Notes: a model not told the origin generated them from the sequence alone. 64,000 nucleotides of DNA from Alterisphingorhabdus sp051668705 (GCF_051668705.1 NZ_CP196351.1:2480001-2544000); one strand, 5' to 3'. Positions 20,869-29,947 are shown, counted from the stretch's first letter. Made by a program: numbers and translations.

Positions 20869-21933
20869 TCACGCCGCCATGGTGAAAGGTTCCAAACCAG
20901 ACAGACGGGTCTGCACAGGCAAGTCAGGGATCACCCGCGGCGCAGCATCTTTCACAGCCCTGGCGATCGCGGCAATATGGCTAGGGGTTGTGCCGCAGCA
21001 CCCGCCAACAATATTGACCAGACCGCCCTCTAACCACTCACCAATCAATGCCGCCGTCTGTTCGGGCAATTCGTCATATTCACCCAAATCATTGGGCAGT
21101 CCTGCATTGGGATATGCCATCACCAAAGTATCGGACTGGCTGGCCAAAGCCGCCAGATGCGGGCGCAGCAAATCTGCACCAAAGGAGCAATTCAGCCCGA
21201 TCGTCAAAGGTTTGACATGGCGTATAGCATGCCAAAAGGCCTCGACAGTGTGGCCAGACAAATTGCGCCCTGCCATATCGGTTATCGTCATGGAGATCAT
21301 CAATGGCACATCACGGCCTGCGGTTTCAGCGGCCTGCTGCGCAGCCATGGCAGCCGATTTGGCGTTGAGCGTATCAAAAATTGTTTCAATGACGATAAAA
21401 TCAACGCCACCTTCGATCAACGCATCGCATTGCTGACGATAGACAGCGACCATCTGGTCAAAATCAACTTCGCGAAAACCAGGGTCATTAACGTCGGGCG
21501 ATAGCGACAATGTCTTGTTGGTCGGGCCAACTGCCCCTGCAACAAAGCGCCTCTTGCCATCTTGTGCGGTTTTGCGGTCACAGACGCGTCGTGCAAGACG
21601 CGCCGATTCCCGATTAATATCATCCACCAGATGTTCGGCATTATAATCGGCCTGGCTGATACTGTTGGCGCTAAATGTATTGGTTTCAATAATGTCGGCA
21701 CCAGCATCCAGATAGTCGCTATGGATCTGTTCCAATATATCGGGCCGTGTCAGCGCCAATATGTCATTATTGCCTTTTTGGTCCGCCGTTACCTCTAACC
21801 CACCGCGATAATCCGCTTCTTGCAAATTGGCACTTTGTATTGCCGTGCCATAGCCGCCATCAAATATCATGATGCGCTTGGCGGTTTCTGCTTGCAGATA
21901 TGCGCGTGCGCCCAGTGCTGCATCATTGCTCAT
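20869..21933 (-). CDS. Methionine synthase N-terminal part (homocysteine S-methyltransferase domain)
   Basis: 354 aa. This is the stand-alone homocysteine-binding barrel of MetH: RIMIFDGGYGTAIQSANLQE at the start, zinc Cys in GLNCSFGAD, and paired Cys in GGCCGTTPSHI near residue 320. In E. coli this is fused to the rest of MetH. Here the chain ends at residue 354 and the pterin/B12 part is a second gene, so the enzyme is a two-chain assembly. Its ATG overlaps the metF stop (ATGA), showing the operon order metF - this gene - metH. Confidence 0.93.
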   Translation of the reverse strand: MSNDAALGARAYLQAETAKRIMIFDGGYGTAIQSANLQEADYRGGLEVTADQKGNNDILALTRPDILEQIHSDYLDAGADIIETNTFSANSISQADYNAEHLVDDINRESARLARRVCDRKTAQDGKRRFVAGAVGPTNKTLSLSPDVNDPGFREVDFDQMVAVYRQQCDALIEGGVDFIVIETIFDTLNAKSAAMAAQQAAETAGRDVPLMISMTITDMAGRNLSGHTVEAFWHAIRHVKPLTIGLNCSFGADLLRPHLAALASQSDTLVMAYPNAGLPNDLGEYDELPEQTAALIGEWLEGGLVNIVGGCCGTTPSHIAAIARAVKDAAPRVIPDLPVQTRLSGLEPFTMAA

Positions 21934-22889
21934 TCCGCAGCCTCCGTCAGTGCCATTTTTTGGGCGCGAATGCCCAGCAAATGACAGATGGCAAAGCTAA
22001 GCTCCGCACGATTAAGTGTATAAAAATGGAAATGGCGCACGCCGCCCGCATACAGCCTGCGACACATTTCGGCAGCCACTGTAGCCGCAACCAGTTTTCG
22101 CGTCTCAGGGTGATCATCCAGCCCTTCAAACAGATCATCCATCCATTGCGGAATTTGCGCGCCGCACATGCCAGCAAATTTACGCGTCTGCGCAACATTA
22201 GAGACTGGCAATATGCCCGGCGTAATCTCGCCGGTTATGCCCGCTGCATCAGCGGCATCGCGAAAGCGGAAATAAGCATCGGGTGAGAAAAAGAATTGTG
22301 TAATGGCCCGTGTCGCACCGGCATCCAGCTTGCGCTTCAAATTGTCCAGATCGGTTTGTGGGCAGTTGGCGTCAGGATGCGTTTCAGGATACGCCGCCAC
22401 CGAAATTTCAAACGGCGCAATCTCTTTGAGGCCCTTCACCAGATCAGCCGCACTGGCATAGCCTTCAGGGTGCGGTTCAAATGCTGCGCCTATTTTGGGC
22501 GGATCACCGCGCAGCGCAACGATATGGCGCACACCCGCTTCCCAATATTGCTCCGCCACTTCGCGGATCTCTGCCTTGCTGGCCTCTACACAGGTTAAAT
22601 GCGCCGCTGCGGGCACATTGGTTTCCTTAATGATCCGCGCCACTGTTGCATGGGTGCGCTCACGCGTTGAACCACCTGCGCCATAGGTAACTGACACGAA
22701 ACGCGGGTTCATTGGCGCCAAAGTGGTGAGACTGTCCCACAATGTCGCTTCCATCTTTTTAGATTTTGGCGGGAAAAACTCAAAAGAAATTTCTGCATCG
22801 CCTGCCAGCCCCGCAAATAGCGGCGTGTCCAAAGCCATGCGTGCTTCGTGCATTTCTTGCAGGGACAAATTTTTTGCAGACTGAGTCAT
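21930..22889 (-). CDS. metF: 5,10-methylenetetrahydrofolate reductase
   Basis: 319 aa from ATG 22889 (MTQSAKNLSLQEM), chosen because GGAA lies 7 nt upstream. ATG 22895 is two codons earlier, and further upstream codons run into the preceding gene. The MTHFR barrel shows ISFEFFPPKSKKMEATLW (catalytic Glu), VTYGAGGSTRERTHATV, HIVALRGDPP, and AITQFFFSPDAYFRF. It supplies methyl-THF for the methionine synthase encoded downstream. Confidence 0.95.
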   Translation of the reverse strand: MTQSAKNLSLQEMHEARMALDTPLFAGLAGDAEISFEFFPPKSKKMEATLWDSLTTLAPMNPRFVSVTYGAGGSTRERTHATVARIIKETNVPAAAHLTCVEASKAEIREVAEQYWEAGVRHIVALRGDPPKIGAAFEPHPEGYASAADLVKGLKEIAPFEISVAAYPETHPDANCPQTDLDNLKRKLDAGATRAITQFFFSPDAYFRFRDAADAAGITGEITPGILPVSNVAQTRKFAGMCGAQIPQWMDDLFEGLDDHPETRKLVAATVAAEMCRRLYAGGVRHFHFYTLNRAELSFAICHLLGIRAQKMALTEAAE

Positions 22890-22909
22890 AGCCATATTCC
22901 GGGCATATT

Positions 22910-23947
22910 TTACGCCTTTTGTTGCTTTTGGGGGGATGATTGTTTGTTGTGAGCACCAGATTGAGGAGATATTGTTCCAGCAATCGGTGATGATTGTAAT
23001 TGGCCCAGCCATATTTTGATGGTCAATGGTTCGCCTTGCAGCGCCTTGCTGTCCACCAGTGTCATGCCGGCAGAGGCCATGGCATTATGGATTTGATGAT
23101 CAGAAAAACCCAAGCGAACATGCGCATCGCGATCGCGCAATTCTTCCAGATTATGTGAAGCGAAATCGATAATCGCCAGCAATCCACCCGGCTTTAAAAC
23201 ACGCGCTGCCTCTAGCAAAACAGCCTCTGGCAGATCAGCAAAATGCAGAACCTGATGCATGATTACGCTGTCAAAGCGGTCATCAACCAAAGGCAGAGCA
23301 TAAAAGTCACCTTGCACCAGATCAATATTATCCGGGCCCAAAGCATCCAGCTTTGCGCGGGCCAGTCGCAACATTTCAGGGCTATTATCAACCGCAGTCA
23401 CATGTTGCGCTCGCTCGGCAAACAGCTCGACAATACGCCCTGTGCCGGTTCCAACATCCAAAAGCTGACCGATATCAGCGCTGGCCAAAACGTCGCGCAG
23501 CAACGCTTCCACCATTTCTTCTGGCTGGTGCAATGAGCGTATAGCGTCCCATTGTTCGGCATGGCTGGCAAAATATTCTGCGGCACGCTCTGCCCGCTGC
23601 GCCCTTATCGCGGCCAATTTGGCAAGATCAGCCTGTATCTGGCTTGCCAGAATATCATCAAGAAAATCACCATCTGCCAATAATTGCCGCAAAGCCTGTT
23701 CGCGTGATCGGGAAGGAGCATTTGCATTGCCGCTCAATGCCAGCCGCAAAAATACCCAGCTGCCTTCCTTGCGGCGTTCCGCAAGGCCAGCCTCAACCAA
23801 TATGCGTGCATGGCGCGATACTCTTGGCTGGCTCTGCTCTAGCACCAGCGCCAATTCACCAACCGCCAAATCCATATGCTGCAGCAACAATATGATGCGC
23901 AGACGCGTCTCATCAGCAAGAGCACGGAAGGTGGTTAAAAGGTCCAT
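22910..23947 (-). CDS. ArsR-family regulator fused to a SAM-dependent methyltransferase domain
   Basis: 345 aa. Residues 1-80 are an ArsR winged helix (LADETRLRIILLLQ, QSQPRVSRHARILVEAGLAE). Residues 150-310 are a class I methyltransferase fold (LLDVGTGTGRIVELFAERA, VLKPGGLLAIIDFASH). Fusions of this type head methionine-cycle operons in many proteobacteria and act as SAM/SAH-responsive repressors (SahR-like); that role is inferred from context. It is the first gene of the metF-metH operon (stop 20 bp before metF) and has a strong palindrome just before its ATG. Confidence 0.88.
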   Translation of the reverse strand: MDLLTTFRALADETRLRIILLLQHMDLAVGELALVLEQSQPRVSRHARILVEAGLAERRKEGSWVFLRLALSGNANAPSRSREQALRQLLADGDFLDDILASQIQADLAKLAAIRAQRAERAAEYFASHAEQWDAIRSLHQPEEMVEALLRDVLASADIGQLLDVGTGTGRIVELFAERAQHVTAVDNSPEMLRLARAKLDALGPDNIDLVQGDFYALPLVDDRFDSVIMHQVLHFADLPEAVLLEAARVLKPGGLLAIIDFASHNLEELRDRDAHVRLGFSDHQIHNAMASAGMTLVDSKALQGEPLTIKIWLGQLQSSPIAGTISPQSGAHNKQSSPQKQQKA

Positions 23948-23955
23948 GAAAAATC

Positions 23956-23975
23956 ATATAAAGAAATCTTTATAT
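23956..23975. promoter_or_regulatory. ArsR-type operator upstream of the methionine operon
   Basis: ATATAAAGA and TCTTTATAT form a 9-bp-arm inverted repeat around AA, ending 9 bp before the regulator's ATG and 94 bp before the divergent lipoprotein start. ArsR-family dimers bind such AT-rich dyads. Autoregulation of the operon by this site is the simplest reading. Confidence 0.65.
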
Positions 23976-24069
23976 CTGGTCAATGCAATTGCTTTGTCGT
24001 TTGCGCTGTTGCAGCCAAACACCATAAGCGATAATGCCGAAGGCAACAAAAAATCGAAAAGGATCGACC

Positions 24070-24348
24070 ATGCGCATTTTGTACTCACTGTCCATTCCAG
24101 CTCTGGCACTGTCCGCTTGCGGCGGCAGCGATATCTCTGAGACAACAGCCTCTGAAACCAATGCTGAAGACACCATGCAGGCCGCAGAAGAAGGCGGCGC
24201 TATGCTTCCTGAAGGGGCAGGAGGTGCAATGGCGCCAAGTGCAGAAGGTTTGGAAGGCGGCGATGACTCTGATGCATCGGCAGTAGACAAATCTGTAGAG
24301 GATGCTTTGGCAGAGGCAGAGCGCGAAGCAGATGCCGTTGCTGAATAA
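24070..24348 (+). CDS. Small acidic lipoprotein
   Basis: 92 aa from ATG 24070, with AAAAGGA upstream. The signal is MRILYSLSIPALALSACGG with lipobox LSAC. The mature part is Gly/Ala/Glu/Asp-rich (EEGGAMLPEGAGGAMAPSAE) and ends in an acidic helical tail (VDKSVEDALAEAEREADAVA). No family is recognised. It overlaps the next lipoprotein gene by 17 bp, so the two are probably made together. It is divergent from the methionine regulator and could respond to the shared operator. Confidence 0.7.
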   Translation: MRILYSLSIPALALSACGGSDISETTASETNAEDTMQAAEEGGAMLPEGAGGAMAPSAEGLEGGDDSDASAVDKSVEDALAEAEREADAVAE

Positions 24349-24568
24349 ACATACCCTACGTCATATCGGGCCTGTCTTTGTGTCGGCAAGCATATTCATG
24401 CTGCTTGCCGGCTGCAACTCTTCAACCGATAATGATGGGCCCGTAGGCGTTACGGCGGAAGAAGCACAAATGCTGGACGATGCAGCAGAAATGCTAGACG
24501 AACGGCAAGCCGATTTTGATAAGGCGCTTTCTCAACAGCCCGACGCAGAACCGACGGCTGAACAATAA
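24332..24568 (+). CDS. Second small lipoprotein, overlapping the first
   Basis: 78 aa from ATG 24332 inside the end of the previous gene. The N-terminus MPLLNKHTLRHIGPVFVSAS ends in lipobox LLAGC. The mature part is short and acidic (AEEAQMLDDAAEMLDERQAD), predicted helical or coiled-coil. No family is recognised. Size, charge and overlap suggest it works with its neighbour at the cell envelope; this is inference. Confidence 0.68.
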   Translation: MPLLNKHTLRHIGPVFVSASIFMLLAGCNSSTDNDGPVGVTAEEAQMLDDAAEMLDERQADFDKALSQQPDAEPTAEQ

Positions 24569-24604
24569 TAAGCCTTAGGCGTCTGCTTCAATATGCAAAA
24601 AATA

Positions 24605-25708
24605 TCACTGTCCGTGATTATCGGCCACGGCGCGACTTACGTGCTGCATAAGGGTCATACGCTGTGGAATTGATGCAGTGGTATCACCCAACATCACAAC
24701 AACCGCATAGCGCGTTCCATCTGGCGCAGTCATGATACCAATATCATTATAGCCAGTAGAAACCGGCGGCAGATCCTGCCCCGTCCCCGTTTTGTGGAGA
24801 AAACCCCAACCAGGAGGCACTCCGCCTTTCAGTCGGCGCGGCCCGCTGCGTGTGCGGCCCATCGTATCAAGAATAAGTTTGGTTGATTCAGGTGACAATA
24901 ATTCACCGCGCGCCAGCCGCGTTAACGCCATAGCGATCGCTTCCGGGCTTGCGCCATCAATCGGGTCAGCAAGATAGGCATTCAAAGCAGCGCGCCGTTC
25001 TTCAATGGGCTGCTGTGCTCGCGCTGCCTGAAAAGCGCGGCCACTGGAAAGGTTTTGCCGCCAGCTTATGCCCGCAATCTGGCTTTGCAACAGTCTTTCC
25101 CCAGGGCCAAATCTGATGCGACCCAGATTATTGCGATCAATAAATCGCCGAACCGCACGCGGCCCGCCAGCGTGACGCAGCAAAGCATCATTGGCGCTGT
25201 TATCACTGCGCGTAATGGCCATATCCAGCAATGTACCAGCACTTTCAACTATGCCGCCCTCACGCCGCACGCGCGTAGCAAGCGGCTGGTGGAACAATGT
25301 CAAATCATCAGGACCAATCTGGATGGGGTCGTTCAGGCTGATCTCTCCACGATCGACCTTGTCAAGCAAAGTGAGTGCAACCCATAGCTTCGAAACGCTT
25401 TGCTGAGGGAAATATTGGTTGCCGCGATGAGACAGTGTCCAATCCCCATCAATACGCTGTACGGCTATGCCCGTCGTACCCGGAAATTCGCGCCAAAGCT
25501 CGAATAGGCGCGCCCGTAAGGCTGCGGGCGGTGTCGAAATGCGCTGTGGCGTGCTTTCCTTCGGCACGCTCTGCACCGTTTGGATGGTAGGAGGCGGCAC
25601 CTGCGAGACTCTGGGCGGTGGAGCTTCTGGTGTAGAAGCGCATGATGCGAGCAGAGGAAGCAAAAGGGAGAGCGATAATAACCTGAAAGACGCGATGCGA
25701 GAGACCAT
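24605..25708 (-). CDS. Class A beta-lactamase-like serine hydrolase lipoprotein
   Basis: 367 aa. The N-terminal signal ends in lipobox LLASC, followed by a Pro-rich linker (about 25-60). The catalytic domain has the serine motif QQSVSKLWVAL (SxxK) near residue 105, the SDN loop (TRSDNSANDALL) near 170, and HKTGTG near 310. Domain order and motifs fit class A active-site serine enzymes. An insertion (ISWRQNLSSGRAFQAARAQQ) before SPEAIAMALTRLARGELLS makes it longer than TEM-type enzymes. It could hydrolyse beta-lactams or act on cell-wall peptides. The lipid anchor suggests outer-membrane retention. Confidence 0.85.
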   Translation of the reverse strand: MVSRIASFRLLSLSLLLPLLASCASTPEAPPPRVSQVPPPTIQTVQSVPKESTPQRISTPPAALRARLFELWREFPGTTGIAVQRIDGDWTLSHRGNQYFPQQSVSKLWVALTLLDKVDRGEISLNDPIQIGPDDLTLFHQPLATRVRREGGIVESAGTLLDMAITRSDNSANDALLRHAGGPRAVRRFIDRNNLGRIRFGPGERLLQSQIAGISWRQNLSSGRAFQAARAQQPIEERRAALNAYLADPIDGASPEAIAMALTRLARGELLSPESTKLILDTMGRTRSGPRRLKGGVPPGWGFLHKTGTGQDLPPVSTGYNDIGIMTAPDGTRYAVVVMLGDTTASIPQRMTLMQHVSRAVADNHGQ

Positions 25709-25881
25709 AACAGATCAAAATCCTGCCAAATGAGTGAATATATTCTGCGCTAAGAAAGGGTATAGGCTAACGGTTGATAACCCGCATGTTAGAAAATTGC
25801 GGTGAACGATTCTGCACTTACGATAAGCCGCCTTACACAAGGGTTTTCGGATAATTGATAGACGTTATTGCGACGCCATAA

Positions 25882-26334
25882 TCATGATGACGAACATGCG
25901 CCAACATGGCGGGCCTCTGCCGAAAATTGAAATGGTGAATTTTCATACAAACCCTGAGAAGTGATCTGCATCAAATTGCTGCCTTCCATAATGATATTGG
26001 TATAGCCATGCCCTTTTGCACCGCATTGATAATAGACATAGGCATGGGTCGCATCCTGTCGCAGCACATCGCGCCGGCATAATGGCCCAGCATGGCGCAA
26101 TTGCAGCAACTGTTTCGGGTCACGGACACAGACTTTATCAACGAGTTCGCCGCTACGGCGGTCTTTTACTTCCCACAAGCCCGTCTTGAGATTTGAAAGC
26201 CAAGGAATGTCATCCAGCACCAAAGCCGAGGCAGGCGCTGCGATACTCATCACAGACAAGCCGATCAAGAAAGAGGCAAGCAATGCCAAATAGGGCGCTG
26301 GCTTACCAAAAATTACTGGTCTGGTCTTAGACAA
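25882..26334 (-). CDS. Exported DUF3617-like protein
   Basis: 150 aa. The signal peptide is about 1-37 (YLALLASFLIGLSVMSIAAP). The mature part, LKTGLWEVKDRRSGELVDKV, followed by CVRDPKQLLQL and Cys-containing segments (GPLCRRDV, YYQCGAKG, HVGACSSS), has the GLWEV...C pattern of DUF3617 periplasmic proteins. The function of the family is unknown. Confidence 0.6.
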   Translation of the reverse strand: MSKTRPVIFGKPAPYLALLASFLIGLSVMSIAAPASALVLDDIPWLSNLKTGLWEVKDRRSGELVDKVCVRDPKQLLQLRHAGPLCRRDVLRQDATHAYVYYQCGAKGHGYTNIIMEGSNLMQITSQGLYENSPFQFSAEARHVGACSSS

Positions 26335-26492
26335 TGAAAATTCCTTTTTGTTACAACAGAGTATAACAGGGCTATTCTGAACAGAAGGTGATTATCACCT
26401 CATTGCGAGACAATATTATTACGCAGCGATTGCGGCAATAATATGTTGAGCATGGTCAATTGCACTCGGCCACATCATAGCATCTATATGCG

Positions 26493-27389
26493 TTACAGCC
26501 CGTCTATGGCAAAGGCACGCGAGCAAAATGCGCAATCGACAACAATATCGCCCGCTTCATTGCGCATATCCGCACGTTCCTCCTCAGAAAAACGCTGCAA
26601 TATCACCTGATAGCGCTCCTTAGTGCAGCGACAGCCGCGCGACACGGGTTTGCCGGAATCCACCCGGACATTTTCCTCATGATATAGCCGCCAGACAATA
26701 TCTTCCATCATAAGCTCTTGATCCAGCAGCTCTGCATAGGTCAGGCTGTCAGCCAAAATGGCAATATGCTCCCAATCGGGATCATCTAGTTTGATGTGAA
26801 GTCGTTCGCGCCCTTCTTCTCCTTCAGGCAAGTGCTGAAGCAACAGGCCGCCACTGGCGACTGTATTGGCATCGCACCGCACCGCCAATTTGATACGGGT
26901 AGGAATCTGCTCGGATTGCTGAAAATAATATTCGCATGCACTGGCCAATGACGCCCCTTCCAAGGGTACAATACCCTGATAACGCTCATTCTCGCCTGTT
27001 TCCGGCACGAACCGATCAAAAGTAATAGCCAGATAGCCTTCGCCAAATATCTGTGACAAAGATGCATTGGGGCCCAAGGCAGCCGCCAGTTCAGCGTCAA
27101 ATTTCGCATGTCCGCGCAGTTCGCCATTTTTATAATCGGCGACCAGCAGCTCAATCGCACCATTTTTTGCCTGTGCCTGCATGGTAAGCTGGCCAGTGTC
27201 CGATTTCATCAAAGAGCCAAGCAATGCCGCCAAAGTCACAGCTTCTGCCAACACATGTTTGACCGGCAATGGATAATCATGCGCTTGCAATATTTCATCG
27301 AGCACAGGCGCCATGCGCAAAACACGGCCACGGCCGCCACGATCCGGCAAGGTGAACCAAAGGGGCTTATCAAAGCTATTATCTGTCAT
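26493..27389 (-). CDS. hslO: Hsp33 redox-regulated chaperone
   Basis: 298 aa. The N-terminal chaperone domain includes HVLAEAVTLAALLGSLMK and GQLTMQAQAKNGAIELLVAD. The C-terminal zinc/redox switch has CRC near residue 252 and CAFC near 288 (CxC...CxxC), the four Cys that bind Zn and form disulfides on oxidation to activate the holdase. It is a cytoplasmic protein. The gene is 80 bp downstream of argF on the same strand, an arrangement common in alphaproteobacteria (argD-argF-hslO). Confidence 0.96.
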   Translation of the reverse strand: MTDNSFDKPLWFTLPDRGGRGRVLRMAPVLDEILQAHDYPLPVKHVLAEAVTLAALLGSLMKSDTGQLTMQAQAKNGAIELLVADYKNGELRGHAKFDAELAAALGPNASLSQIFGEGYLAITFDRFVPETGENERYQGIVPLEGASLASACEYYFQQSEQIPTRIKLAVRCDANTVASGGLLLQHLPEGEEGRERLHIKLDDPDWEHIAILADSLTYAELLDQELMMEDIVWRLYHEENVRVDSGKPVSRGCRCTKERYQVILQRFSEEERADMRNEAGDIVVDCAFCSRAFAIDGL

Positions 27390-27469
27390 GCGCAGCCATA
27401 TAGCGATTGCTTTACAGAATTACAGGGTAATCGGGTTGCCGCACAAAACAACCCAACGCTCAGGCAGGT

Positions 27470-28393
27470 TCAGATCTGACCAAAAACCCAGCGCAATACA
27501 GATTTTTGCGCATGAATGCGGTTCTCTGCTTCATCCCACACGGCAGATGCTTTGCTATCAATAACGGCATCGGTCACCTCTTCGCCGCGATGCGCGGGCA
27601 AACAGTGCAGAAACAATGCATCATCTTTGGCATGAGCCATTAACGCTTCATTGACCTGATACGGCGCCATCGCCGCCAATTTGGCCTTGCTGTCCGCCTG
27701 ACCCATAGATACCCAGGTATCTGTAACCACGACATCCGCACCCTGCACTGCTTCCACTGCATCATGCGTCAGCCTAATGGTCGCGCCCTTGCTGCGCGCC
27801 GCATCACAAAAACCCTGATCCGGCTCATAACCCGGCGGCACCCCGATACGCACATCCGATTTGAACAAACCAGCAGCCTCAACAATGGAGTTCAGCACAT
27901 TATTGCCATCGCCCAGCCACGCAATCTGCAATCCGGGCAAAGCCTTGCCATGTTCAATAATGGTCAATAGATCAGCAACAATCTGGCATGGATGCGACAA
28001 GTCTGTCAGGCCATTGATAACCGGCACATCGGCATGGTTGGACATGGTTTGCGCTTTTTCATGGTCGTCCGTGCGCAGCATGATCGCATCTGCCATGCGT
28101 GACAATACTCTTGCCGTATCAGCAATAGTTTCGCCGCGCCCCAATTGGGTGTTGGAAGAGTCCAGCACAATGGCAGAACCACCCAATTGCCGCATCGCCA
28201 TATCGAATGATACGCGCGTACGTGTCGAGCTTTTCTCAAAAACCATGGCCAGAACATGATCGGCCAGCGGACTATCCTCATCAACTTTGCCTTTGGGCCA
28301 ATCCTTGCGCGCCTTTTTCCGATCAAGTGCATCCGCCAGCATGGCCGCAATCGCATCCGCGTCGGCATCTGCTAGATTTAGAAAATGCCGCAT
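27470..28393 (-). CDS. argF: Ornithine carbamoyltransferase
   Basis: 307 aa from ATG 28393 (MRHFLNLADADADAIAAMLA), only 4 bp after the argD stop. Starts further upstream would lie inside argD. The carbamoyl-phosphate motif SSTRTRVSF, ornithine-side HPCQIVADL and HCLPAHRGEEV are intact. It converts ornithine to citrulline in arginine synthesis. The tight coupling to argD gives a two-step arginine operon. Confidence 0.96.
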   Translation of the reverse strand: MRHFLNLADADADAIAAMLADALDRKKARKDWPKGKVDEDSPLADHVLAMVFEKSSTRTRVSFDMAMRQLGGSAIVLDSSNTQLGRGETIADTARVLSRMADAIMLRTDDHEKAQTMSNHADVPVINGLTDLSHPCQIVADLLTIIEHGKALPGLQIAWLGDGNNVLNSIVEAAGLFKSDVRIGVPPGYEPDQGFCDAARSKGATIRLTHDAVEAVQGADVVVTDTWVSMGQADSKAKLAAMAPYQVNEALMAHAKDDALFLHCLPAHRGEEVTDAVIDSKASAVWDEAENRIHAQKSVLRWVFGQI

Positions 28394-28397
28394 AGGA

Positions 28398-29591
28398 TCA
28401 ACTCGCAGAGGCTGGCTGATAACTGCGCGCCCCAGCAGACAGTTTTTCGATAAATTCATCAATATGCGACTGGTCAATAATCAATGGCGGCAGCAGACGC
28501 ACCACATTATCGGCTGCGGCAACGGTAAGCAGCCCATGATTGTCCCGCAAATGCGCAACAAAGGGCCGGCTTTCGACTTTCATTTTCAACCCCAACATTA
28601 GCCCGACACCGCGCACATGATCAAACAGTTCACCATGATTGGGAATAAGCTGGTTCATCGCCGCCGTCAGCCGCTCACCCATGGTTCGCACATGCTCCAG
28701 AAATTCTGGATTATCGACCACGTCCAGCACGGCCTCACCGGCCGCCATAGCCAATGGGCCACCGCCATAAGTGCTGCCATGGCTGCCAAAGGTCATGCCG
28801 CGCGCCGCTTTCTCACTTGCCAGACATGCGCCGACAGGAAAGCCGCCGCCCAGTCCTTTTGCGCTCGCCATAATATCCGGCGTCACGCCATAATGTTCAT
28901 AAGCATAAAGATGCCCAGTACGCGCCATGCCGCATTGCACTTCGTCAAAGACCAGCATCATGTCTTTCTCATCACATAATGCACGCAGACCTTGCAGAAA
29001 CTCTTTATCTGCCGGGCGAATACCGCCCTCACCCTGTATCGGCTCAATCAAAAAGCCAGCCGTGTCCGGGCCAACAGCCGCTGCCGCTGCTTCCAGGTCA
29101 TTGAAATTGACATAGCGAAAGCCGTCCAGCATGGGGTGAAAACCCGTGTGCATTTTGGTCTGGCTGGACGCGCTGATCGTTGCCAAAGTGCGGCCGTGAA
29201 ACGCATAATCAAAGGTGATCAGCACCCGCTTTTGCGCATCGCCATTATCATGCTGATGATATGCACGCGCCGTTTTGATCGCACATTCTACTGCTTCTGC
29301 GCCGGAATTGGTGAAAAACACCGTATCGGCGAAAGTGCTGTCAACCAGCCGCTGCGCCAATGCCTCACCCTGTGGGCTGCCATACATGTTGGAAACATGC
29401 ATGAGCGTTGCAGCCTGTTCCTGTATCGCCTTGGTCAAATGCGGATGATTGTGTCCCAGCAAATTGACTGCGATGCCGCTGGCAAAGTCGAGATAACGCT
29501 CCCCGCGCTCACCAATAAGATGACAGCCCTCACCTTTAACCGGTCGCACATCACAACGCGGATAAACAGGCATTAACGGCGTGATTGTCAT
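28398..29591 (-). CDS. argD: Acetylornithine/succinylornithine aminotransferase
   Basis: 397 aa, class III PLP aminotransferase. Motifs: FASGIAVNLLGHNHPHL near 37, FFTNSGAEAVECAIK near 94, IEPIQGEGGIRPA near 185, LVFDEVQCGMARTG near 217, and the PLP-Lys segment ASAKGLGGGFPVGA near 245. It transaminates N-acetylglutamate semialdehyde in arginine synthesis. It is first in the operon with argF; the next feature upstream is a hairpin followed by the broken tRNA gene. Confidence 0.96.
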   Translation of the reverse strand: MTITPLMPVYPRCDVRPVKGEGCHLIGERGERYLDFASGIAVNLLGHNHPHLTKAIQEQAATLMHVSNMYGSPQGEALAQRLVDSTFADTVFFTNSGAEAVECAIKTARAYHQHDNGDAQKRVLITFDYAFHGRTLATISASSQTKMHTGFHPMLDGFRYVNFNDLEAAAAAVGPDTAGFLIEPIQGEGGIRPADKEFLQGLRALCDEKDMMLVFDEVQCGMARTGHLYAYEHYGVTPDIMASAKGLGGGFPVGACLASEKAARGMTFGSHGSTYGGGPLAMAAGEAVLDVVDNPEFLEHVRTMGERLTAAMNQLIPNHGELFDHVRGVGLMLGLKMKVESRPFVAHLRDNHGLLTVAAADNVVRLLPPLIIDQSHIDEFIEKLSAGARSYQPASAS

Positions 29592-29637
29592 AACAACTCC
29601 TAAAGCTGGGGTGGCATATTCCTATAAGAAATAAATA

Positions 29638-29659
29638 AGGCGGCTCCACCCGGCCGCCT
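29638..29659 (-). terminator. Terminator-like hairpin upstream of argD
   Basis: AGGCGGC (29638-29644) pairs with GCCGCCT (29653-29659). Read on the minus strand it is followed by TATTTATTTCTT, a terminator-type tail. No minus-strand gene lies directly upstream, so it either ends read-through towards argD or acts as a leader attenuator of argDF. Confidence 0.5.
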
Positions 29660-29780
29660 GTATTGAATGCCAATATAATGCCGATGCTGGCAAAGGGTCA
29701 ACTCTTGTTCTGCCCAATAAGGCAGACGCACTTTCCCGCTAGCATCCGCCATGCGCATCTGCTAGGCGATGCCGAAATAG

Positions 29781-29822
<42 letters not shown>

Positions 29823-29922
29823 GGATGTCAAGCATTTTGAAAGTTAGTTGGGGTGCAGAAAAAGAAGTTTAATATCAGGGATTTATCTGAAATCTAATTT
29901 TGGATAAAAACTTGAAGAAAAT

Positions 29923-29947
29923 CGCTAGGTATCACATAGGTATCGCC
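29923..29947 (+). repeat. Left arm-site block (two tandem AGGTATCRC)
   Basis: Contains AGGTATCAC at 29927 and AGGTATCGC at 29938. The 25 bp are repeated with one mismatch and in the same direction at 63184-63208, next to the integrase. Spaced direct repeats of this kind near both ends are the usual look of integrase arm-binding sites. Confidence 0.65.
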
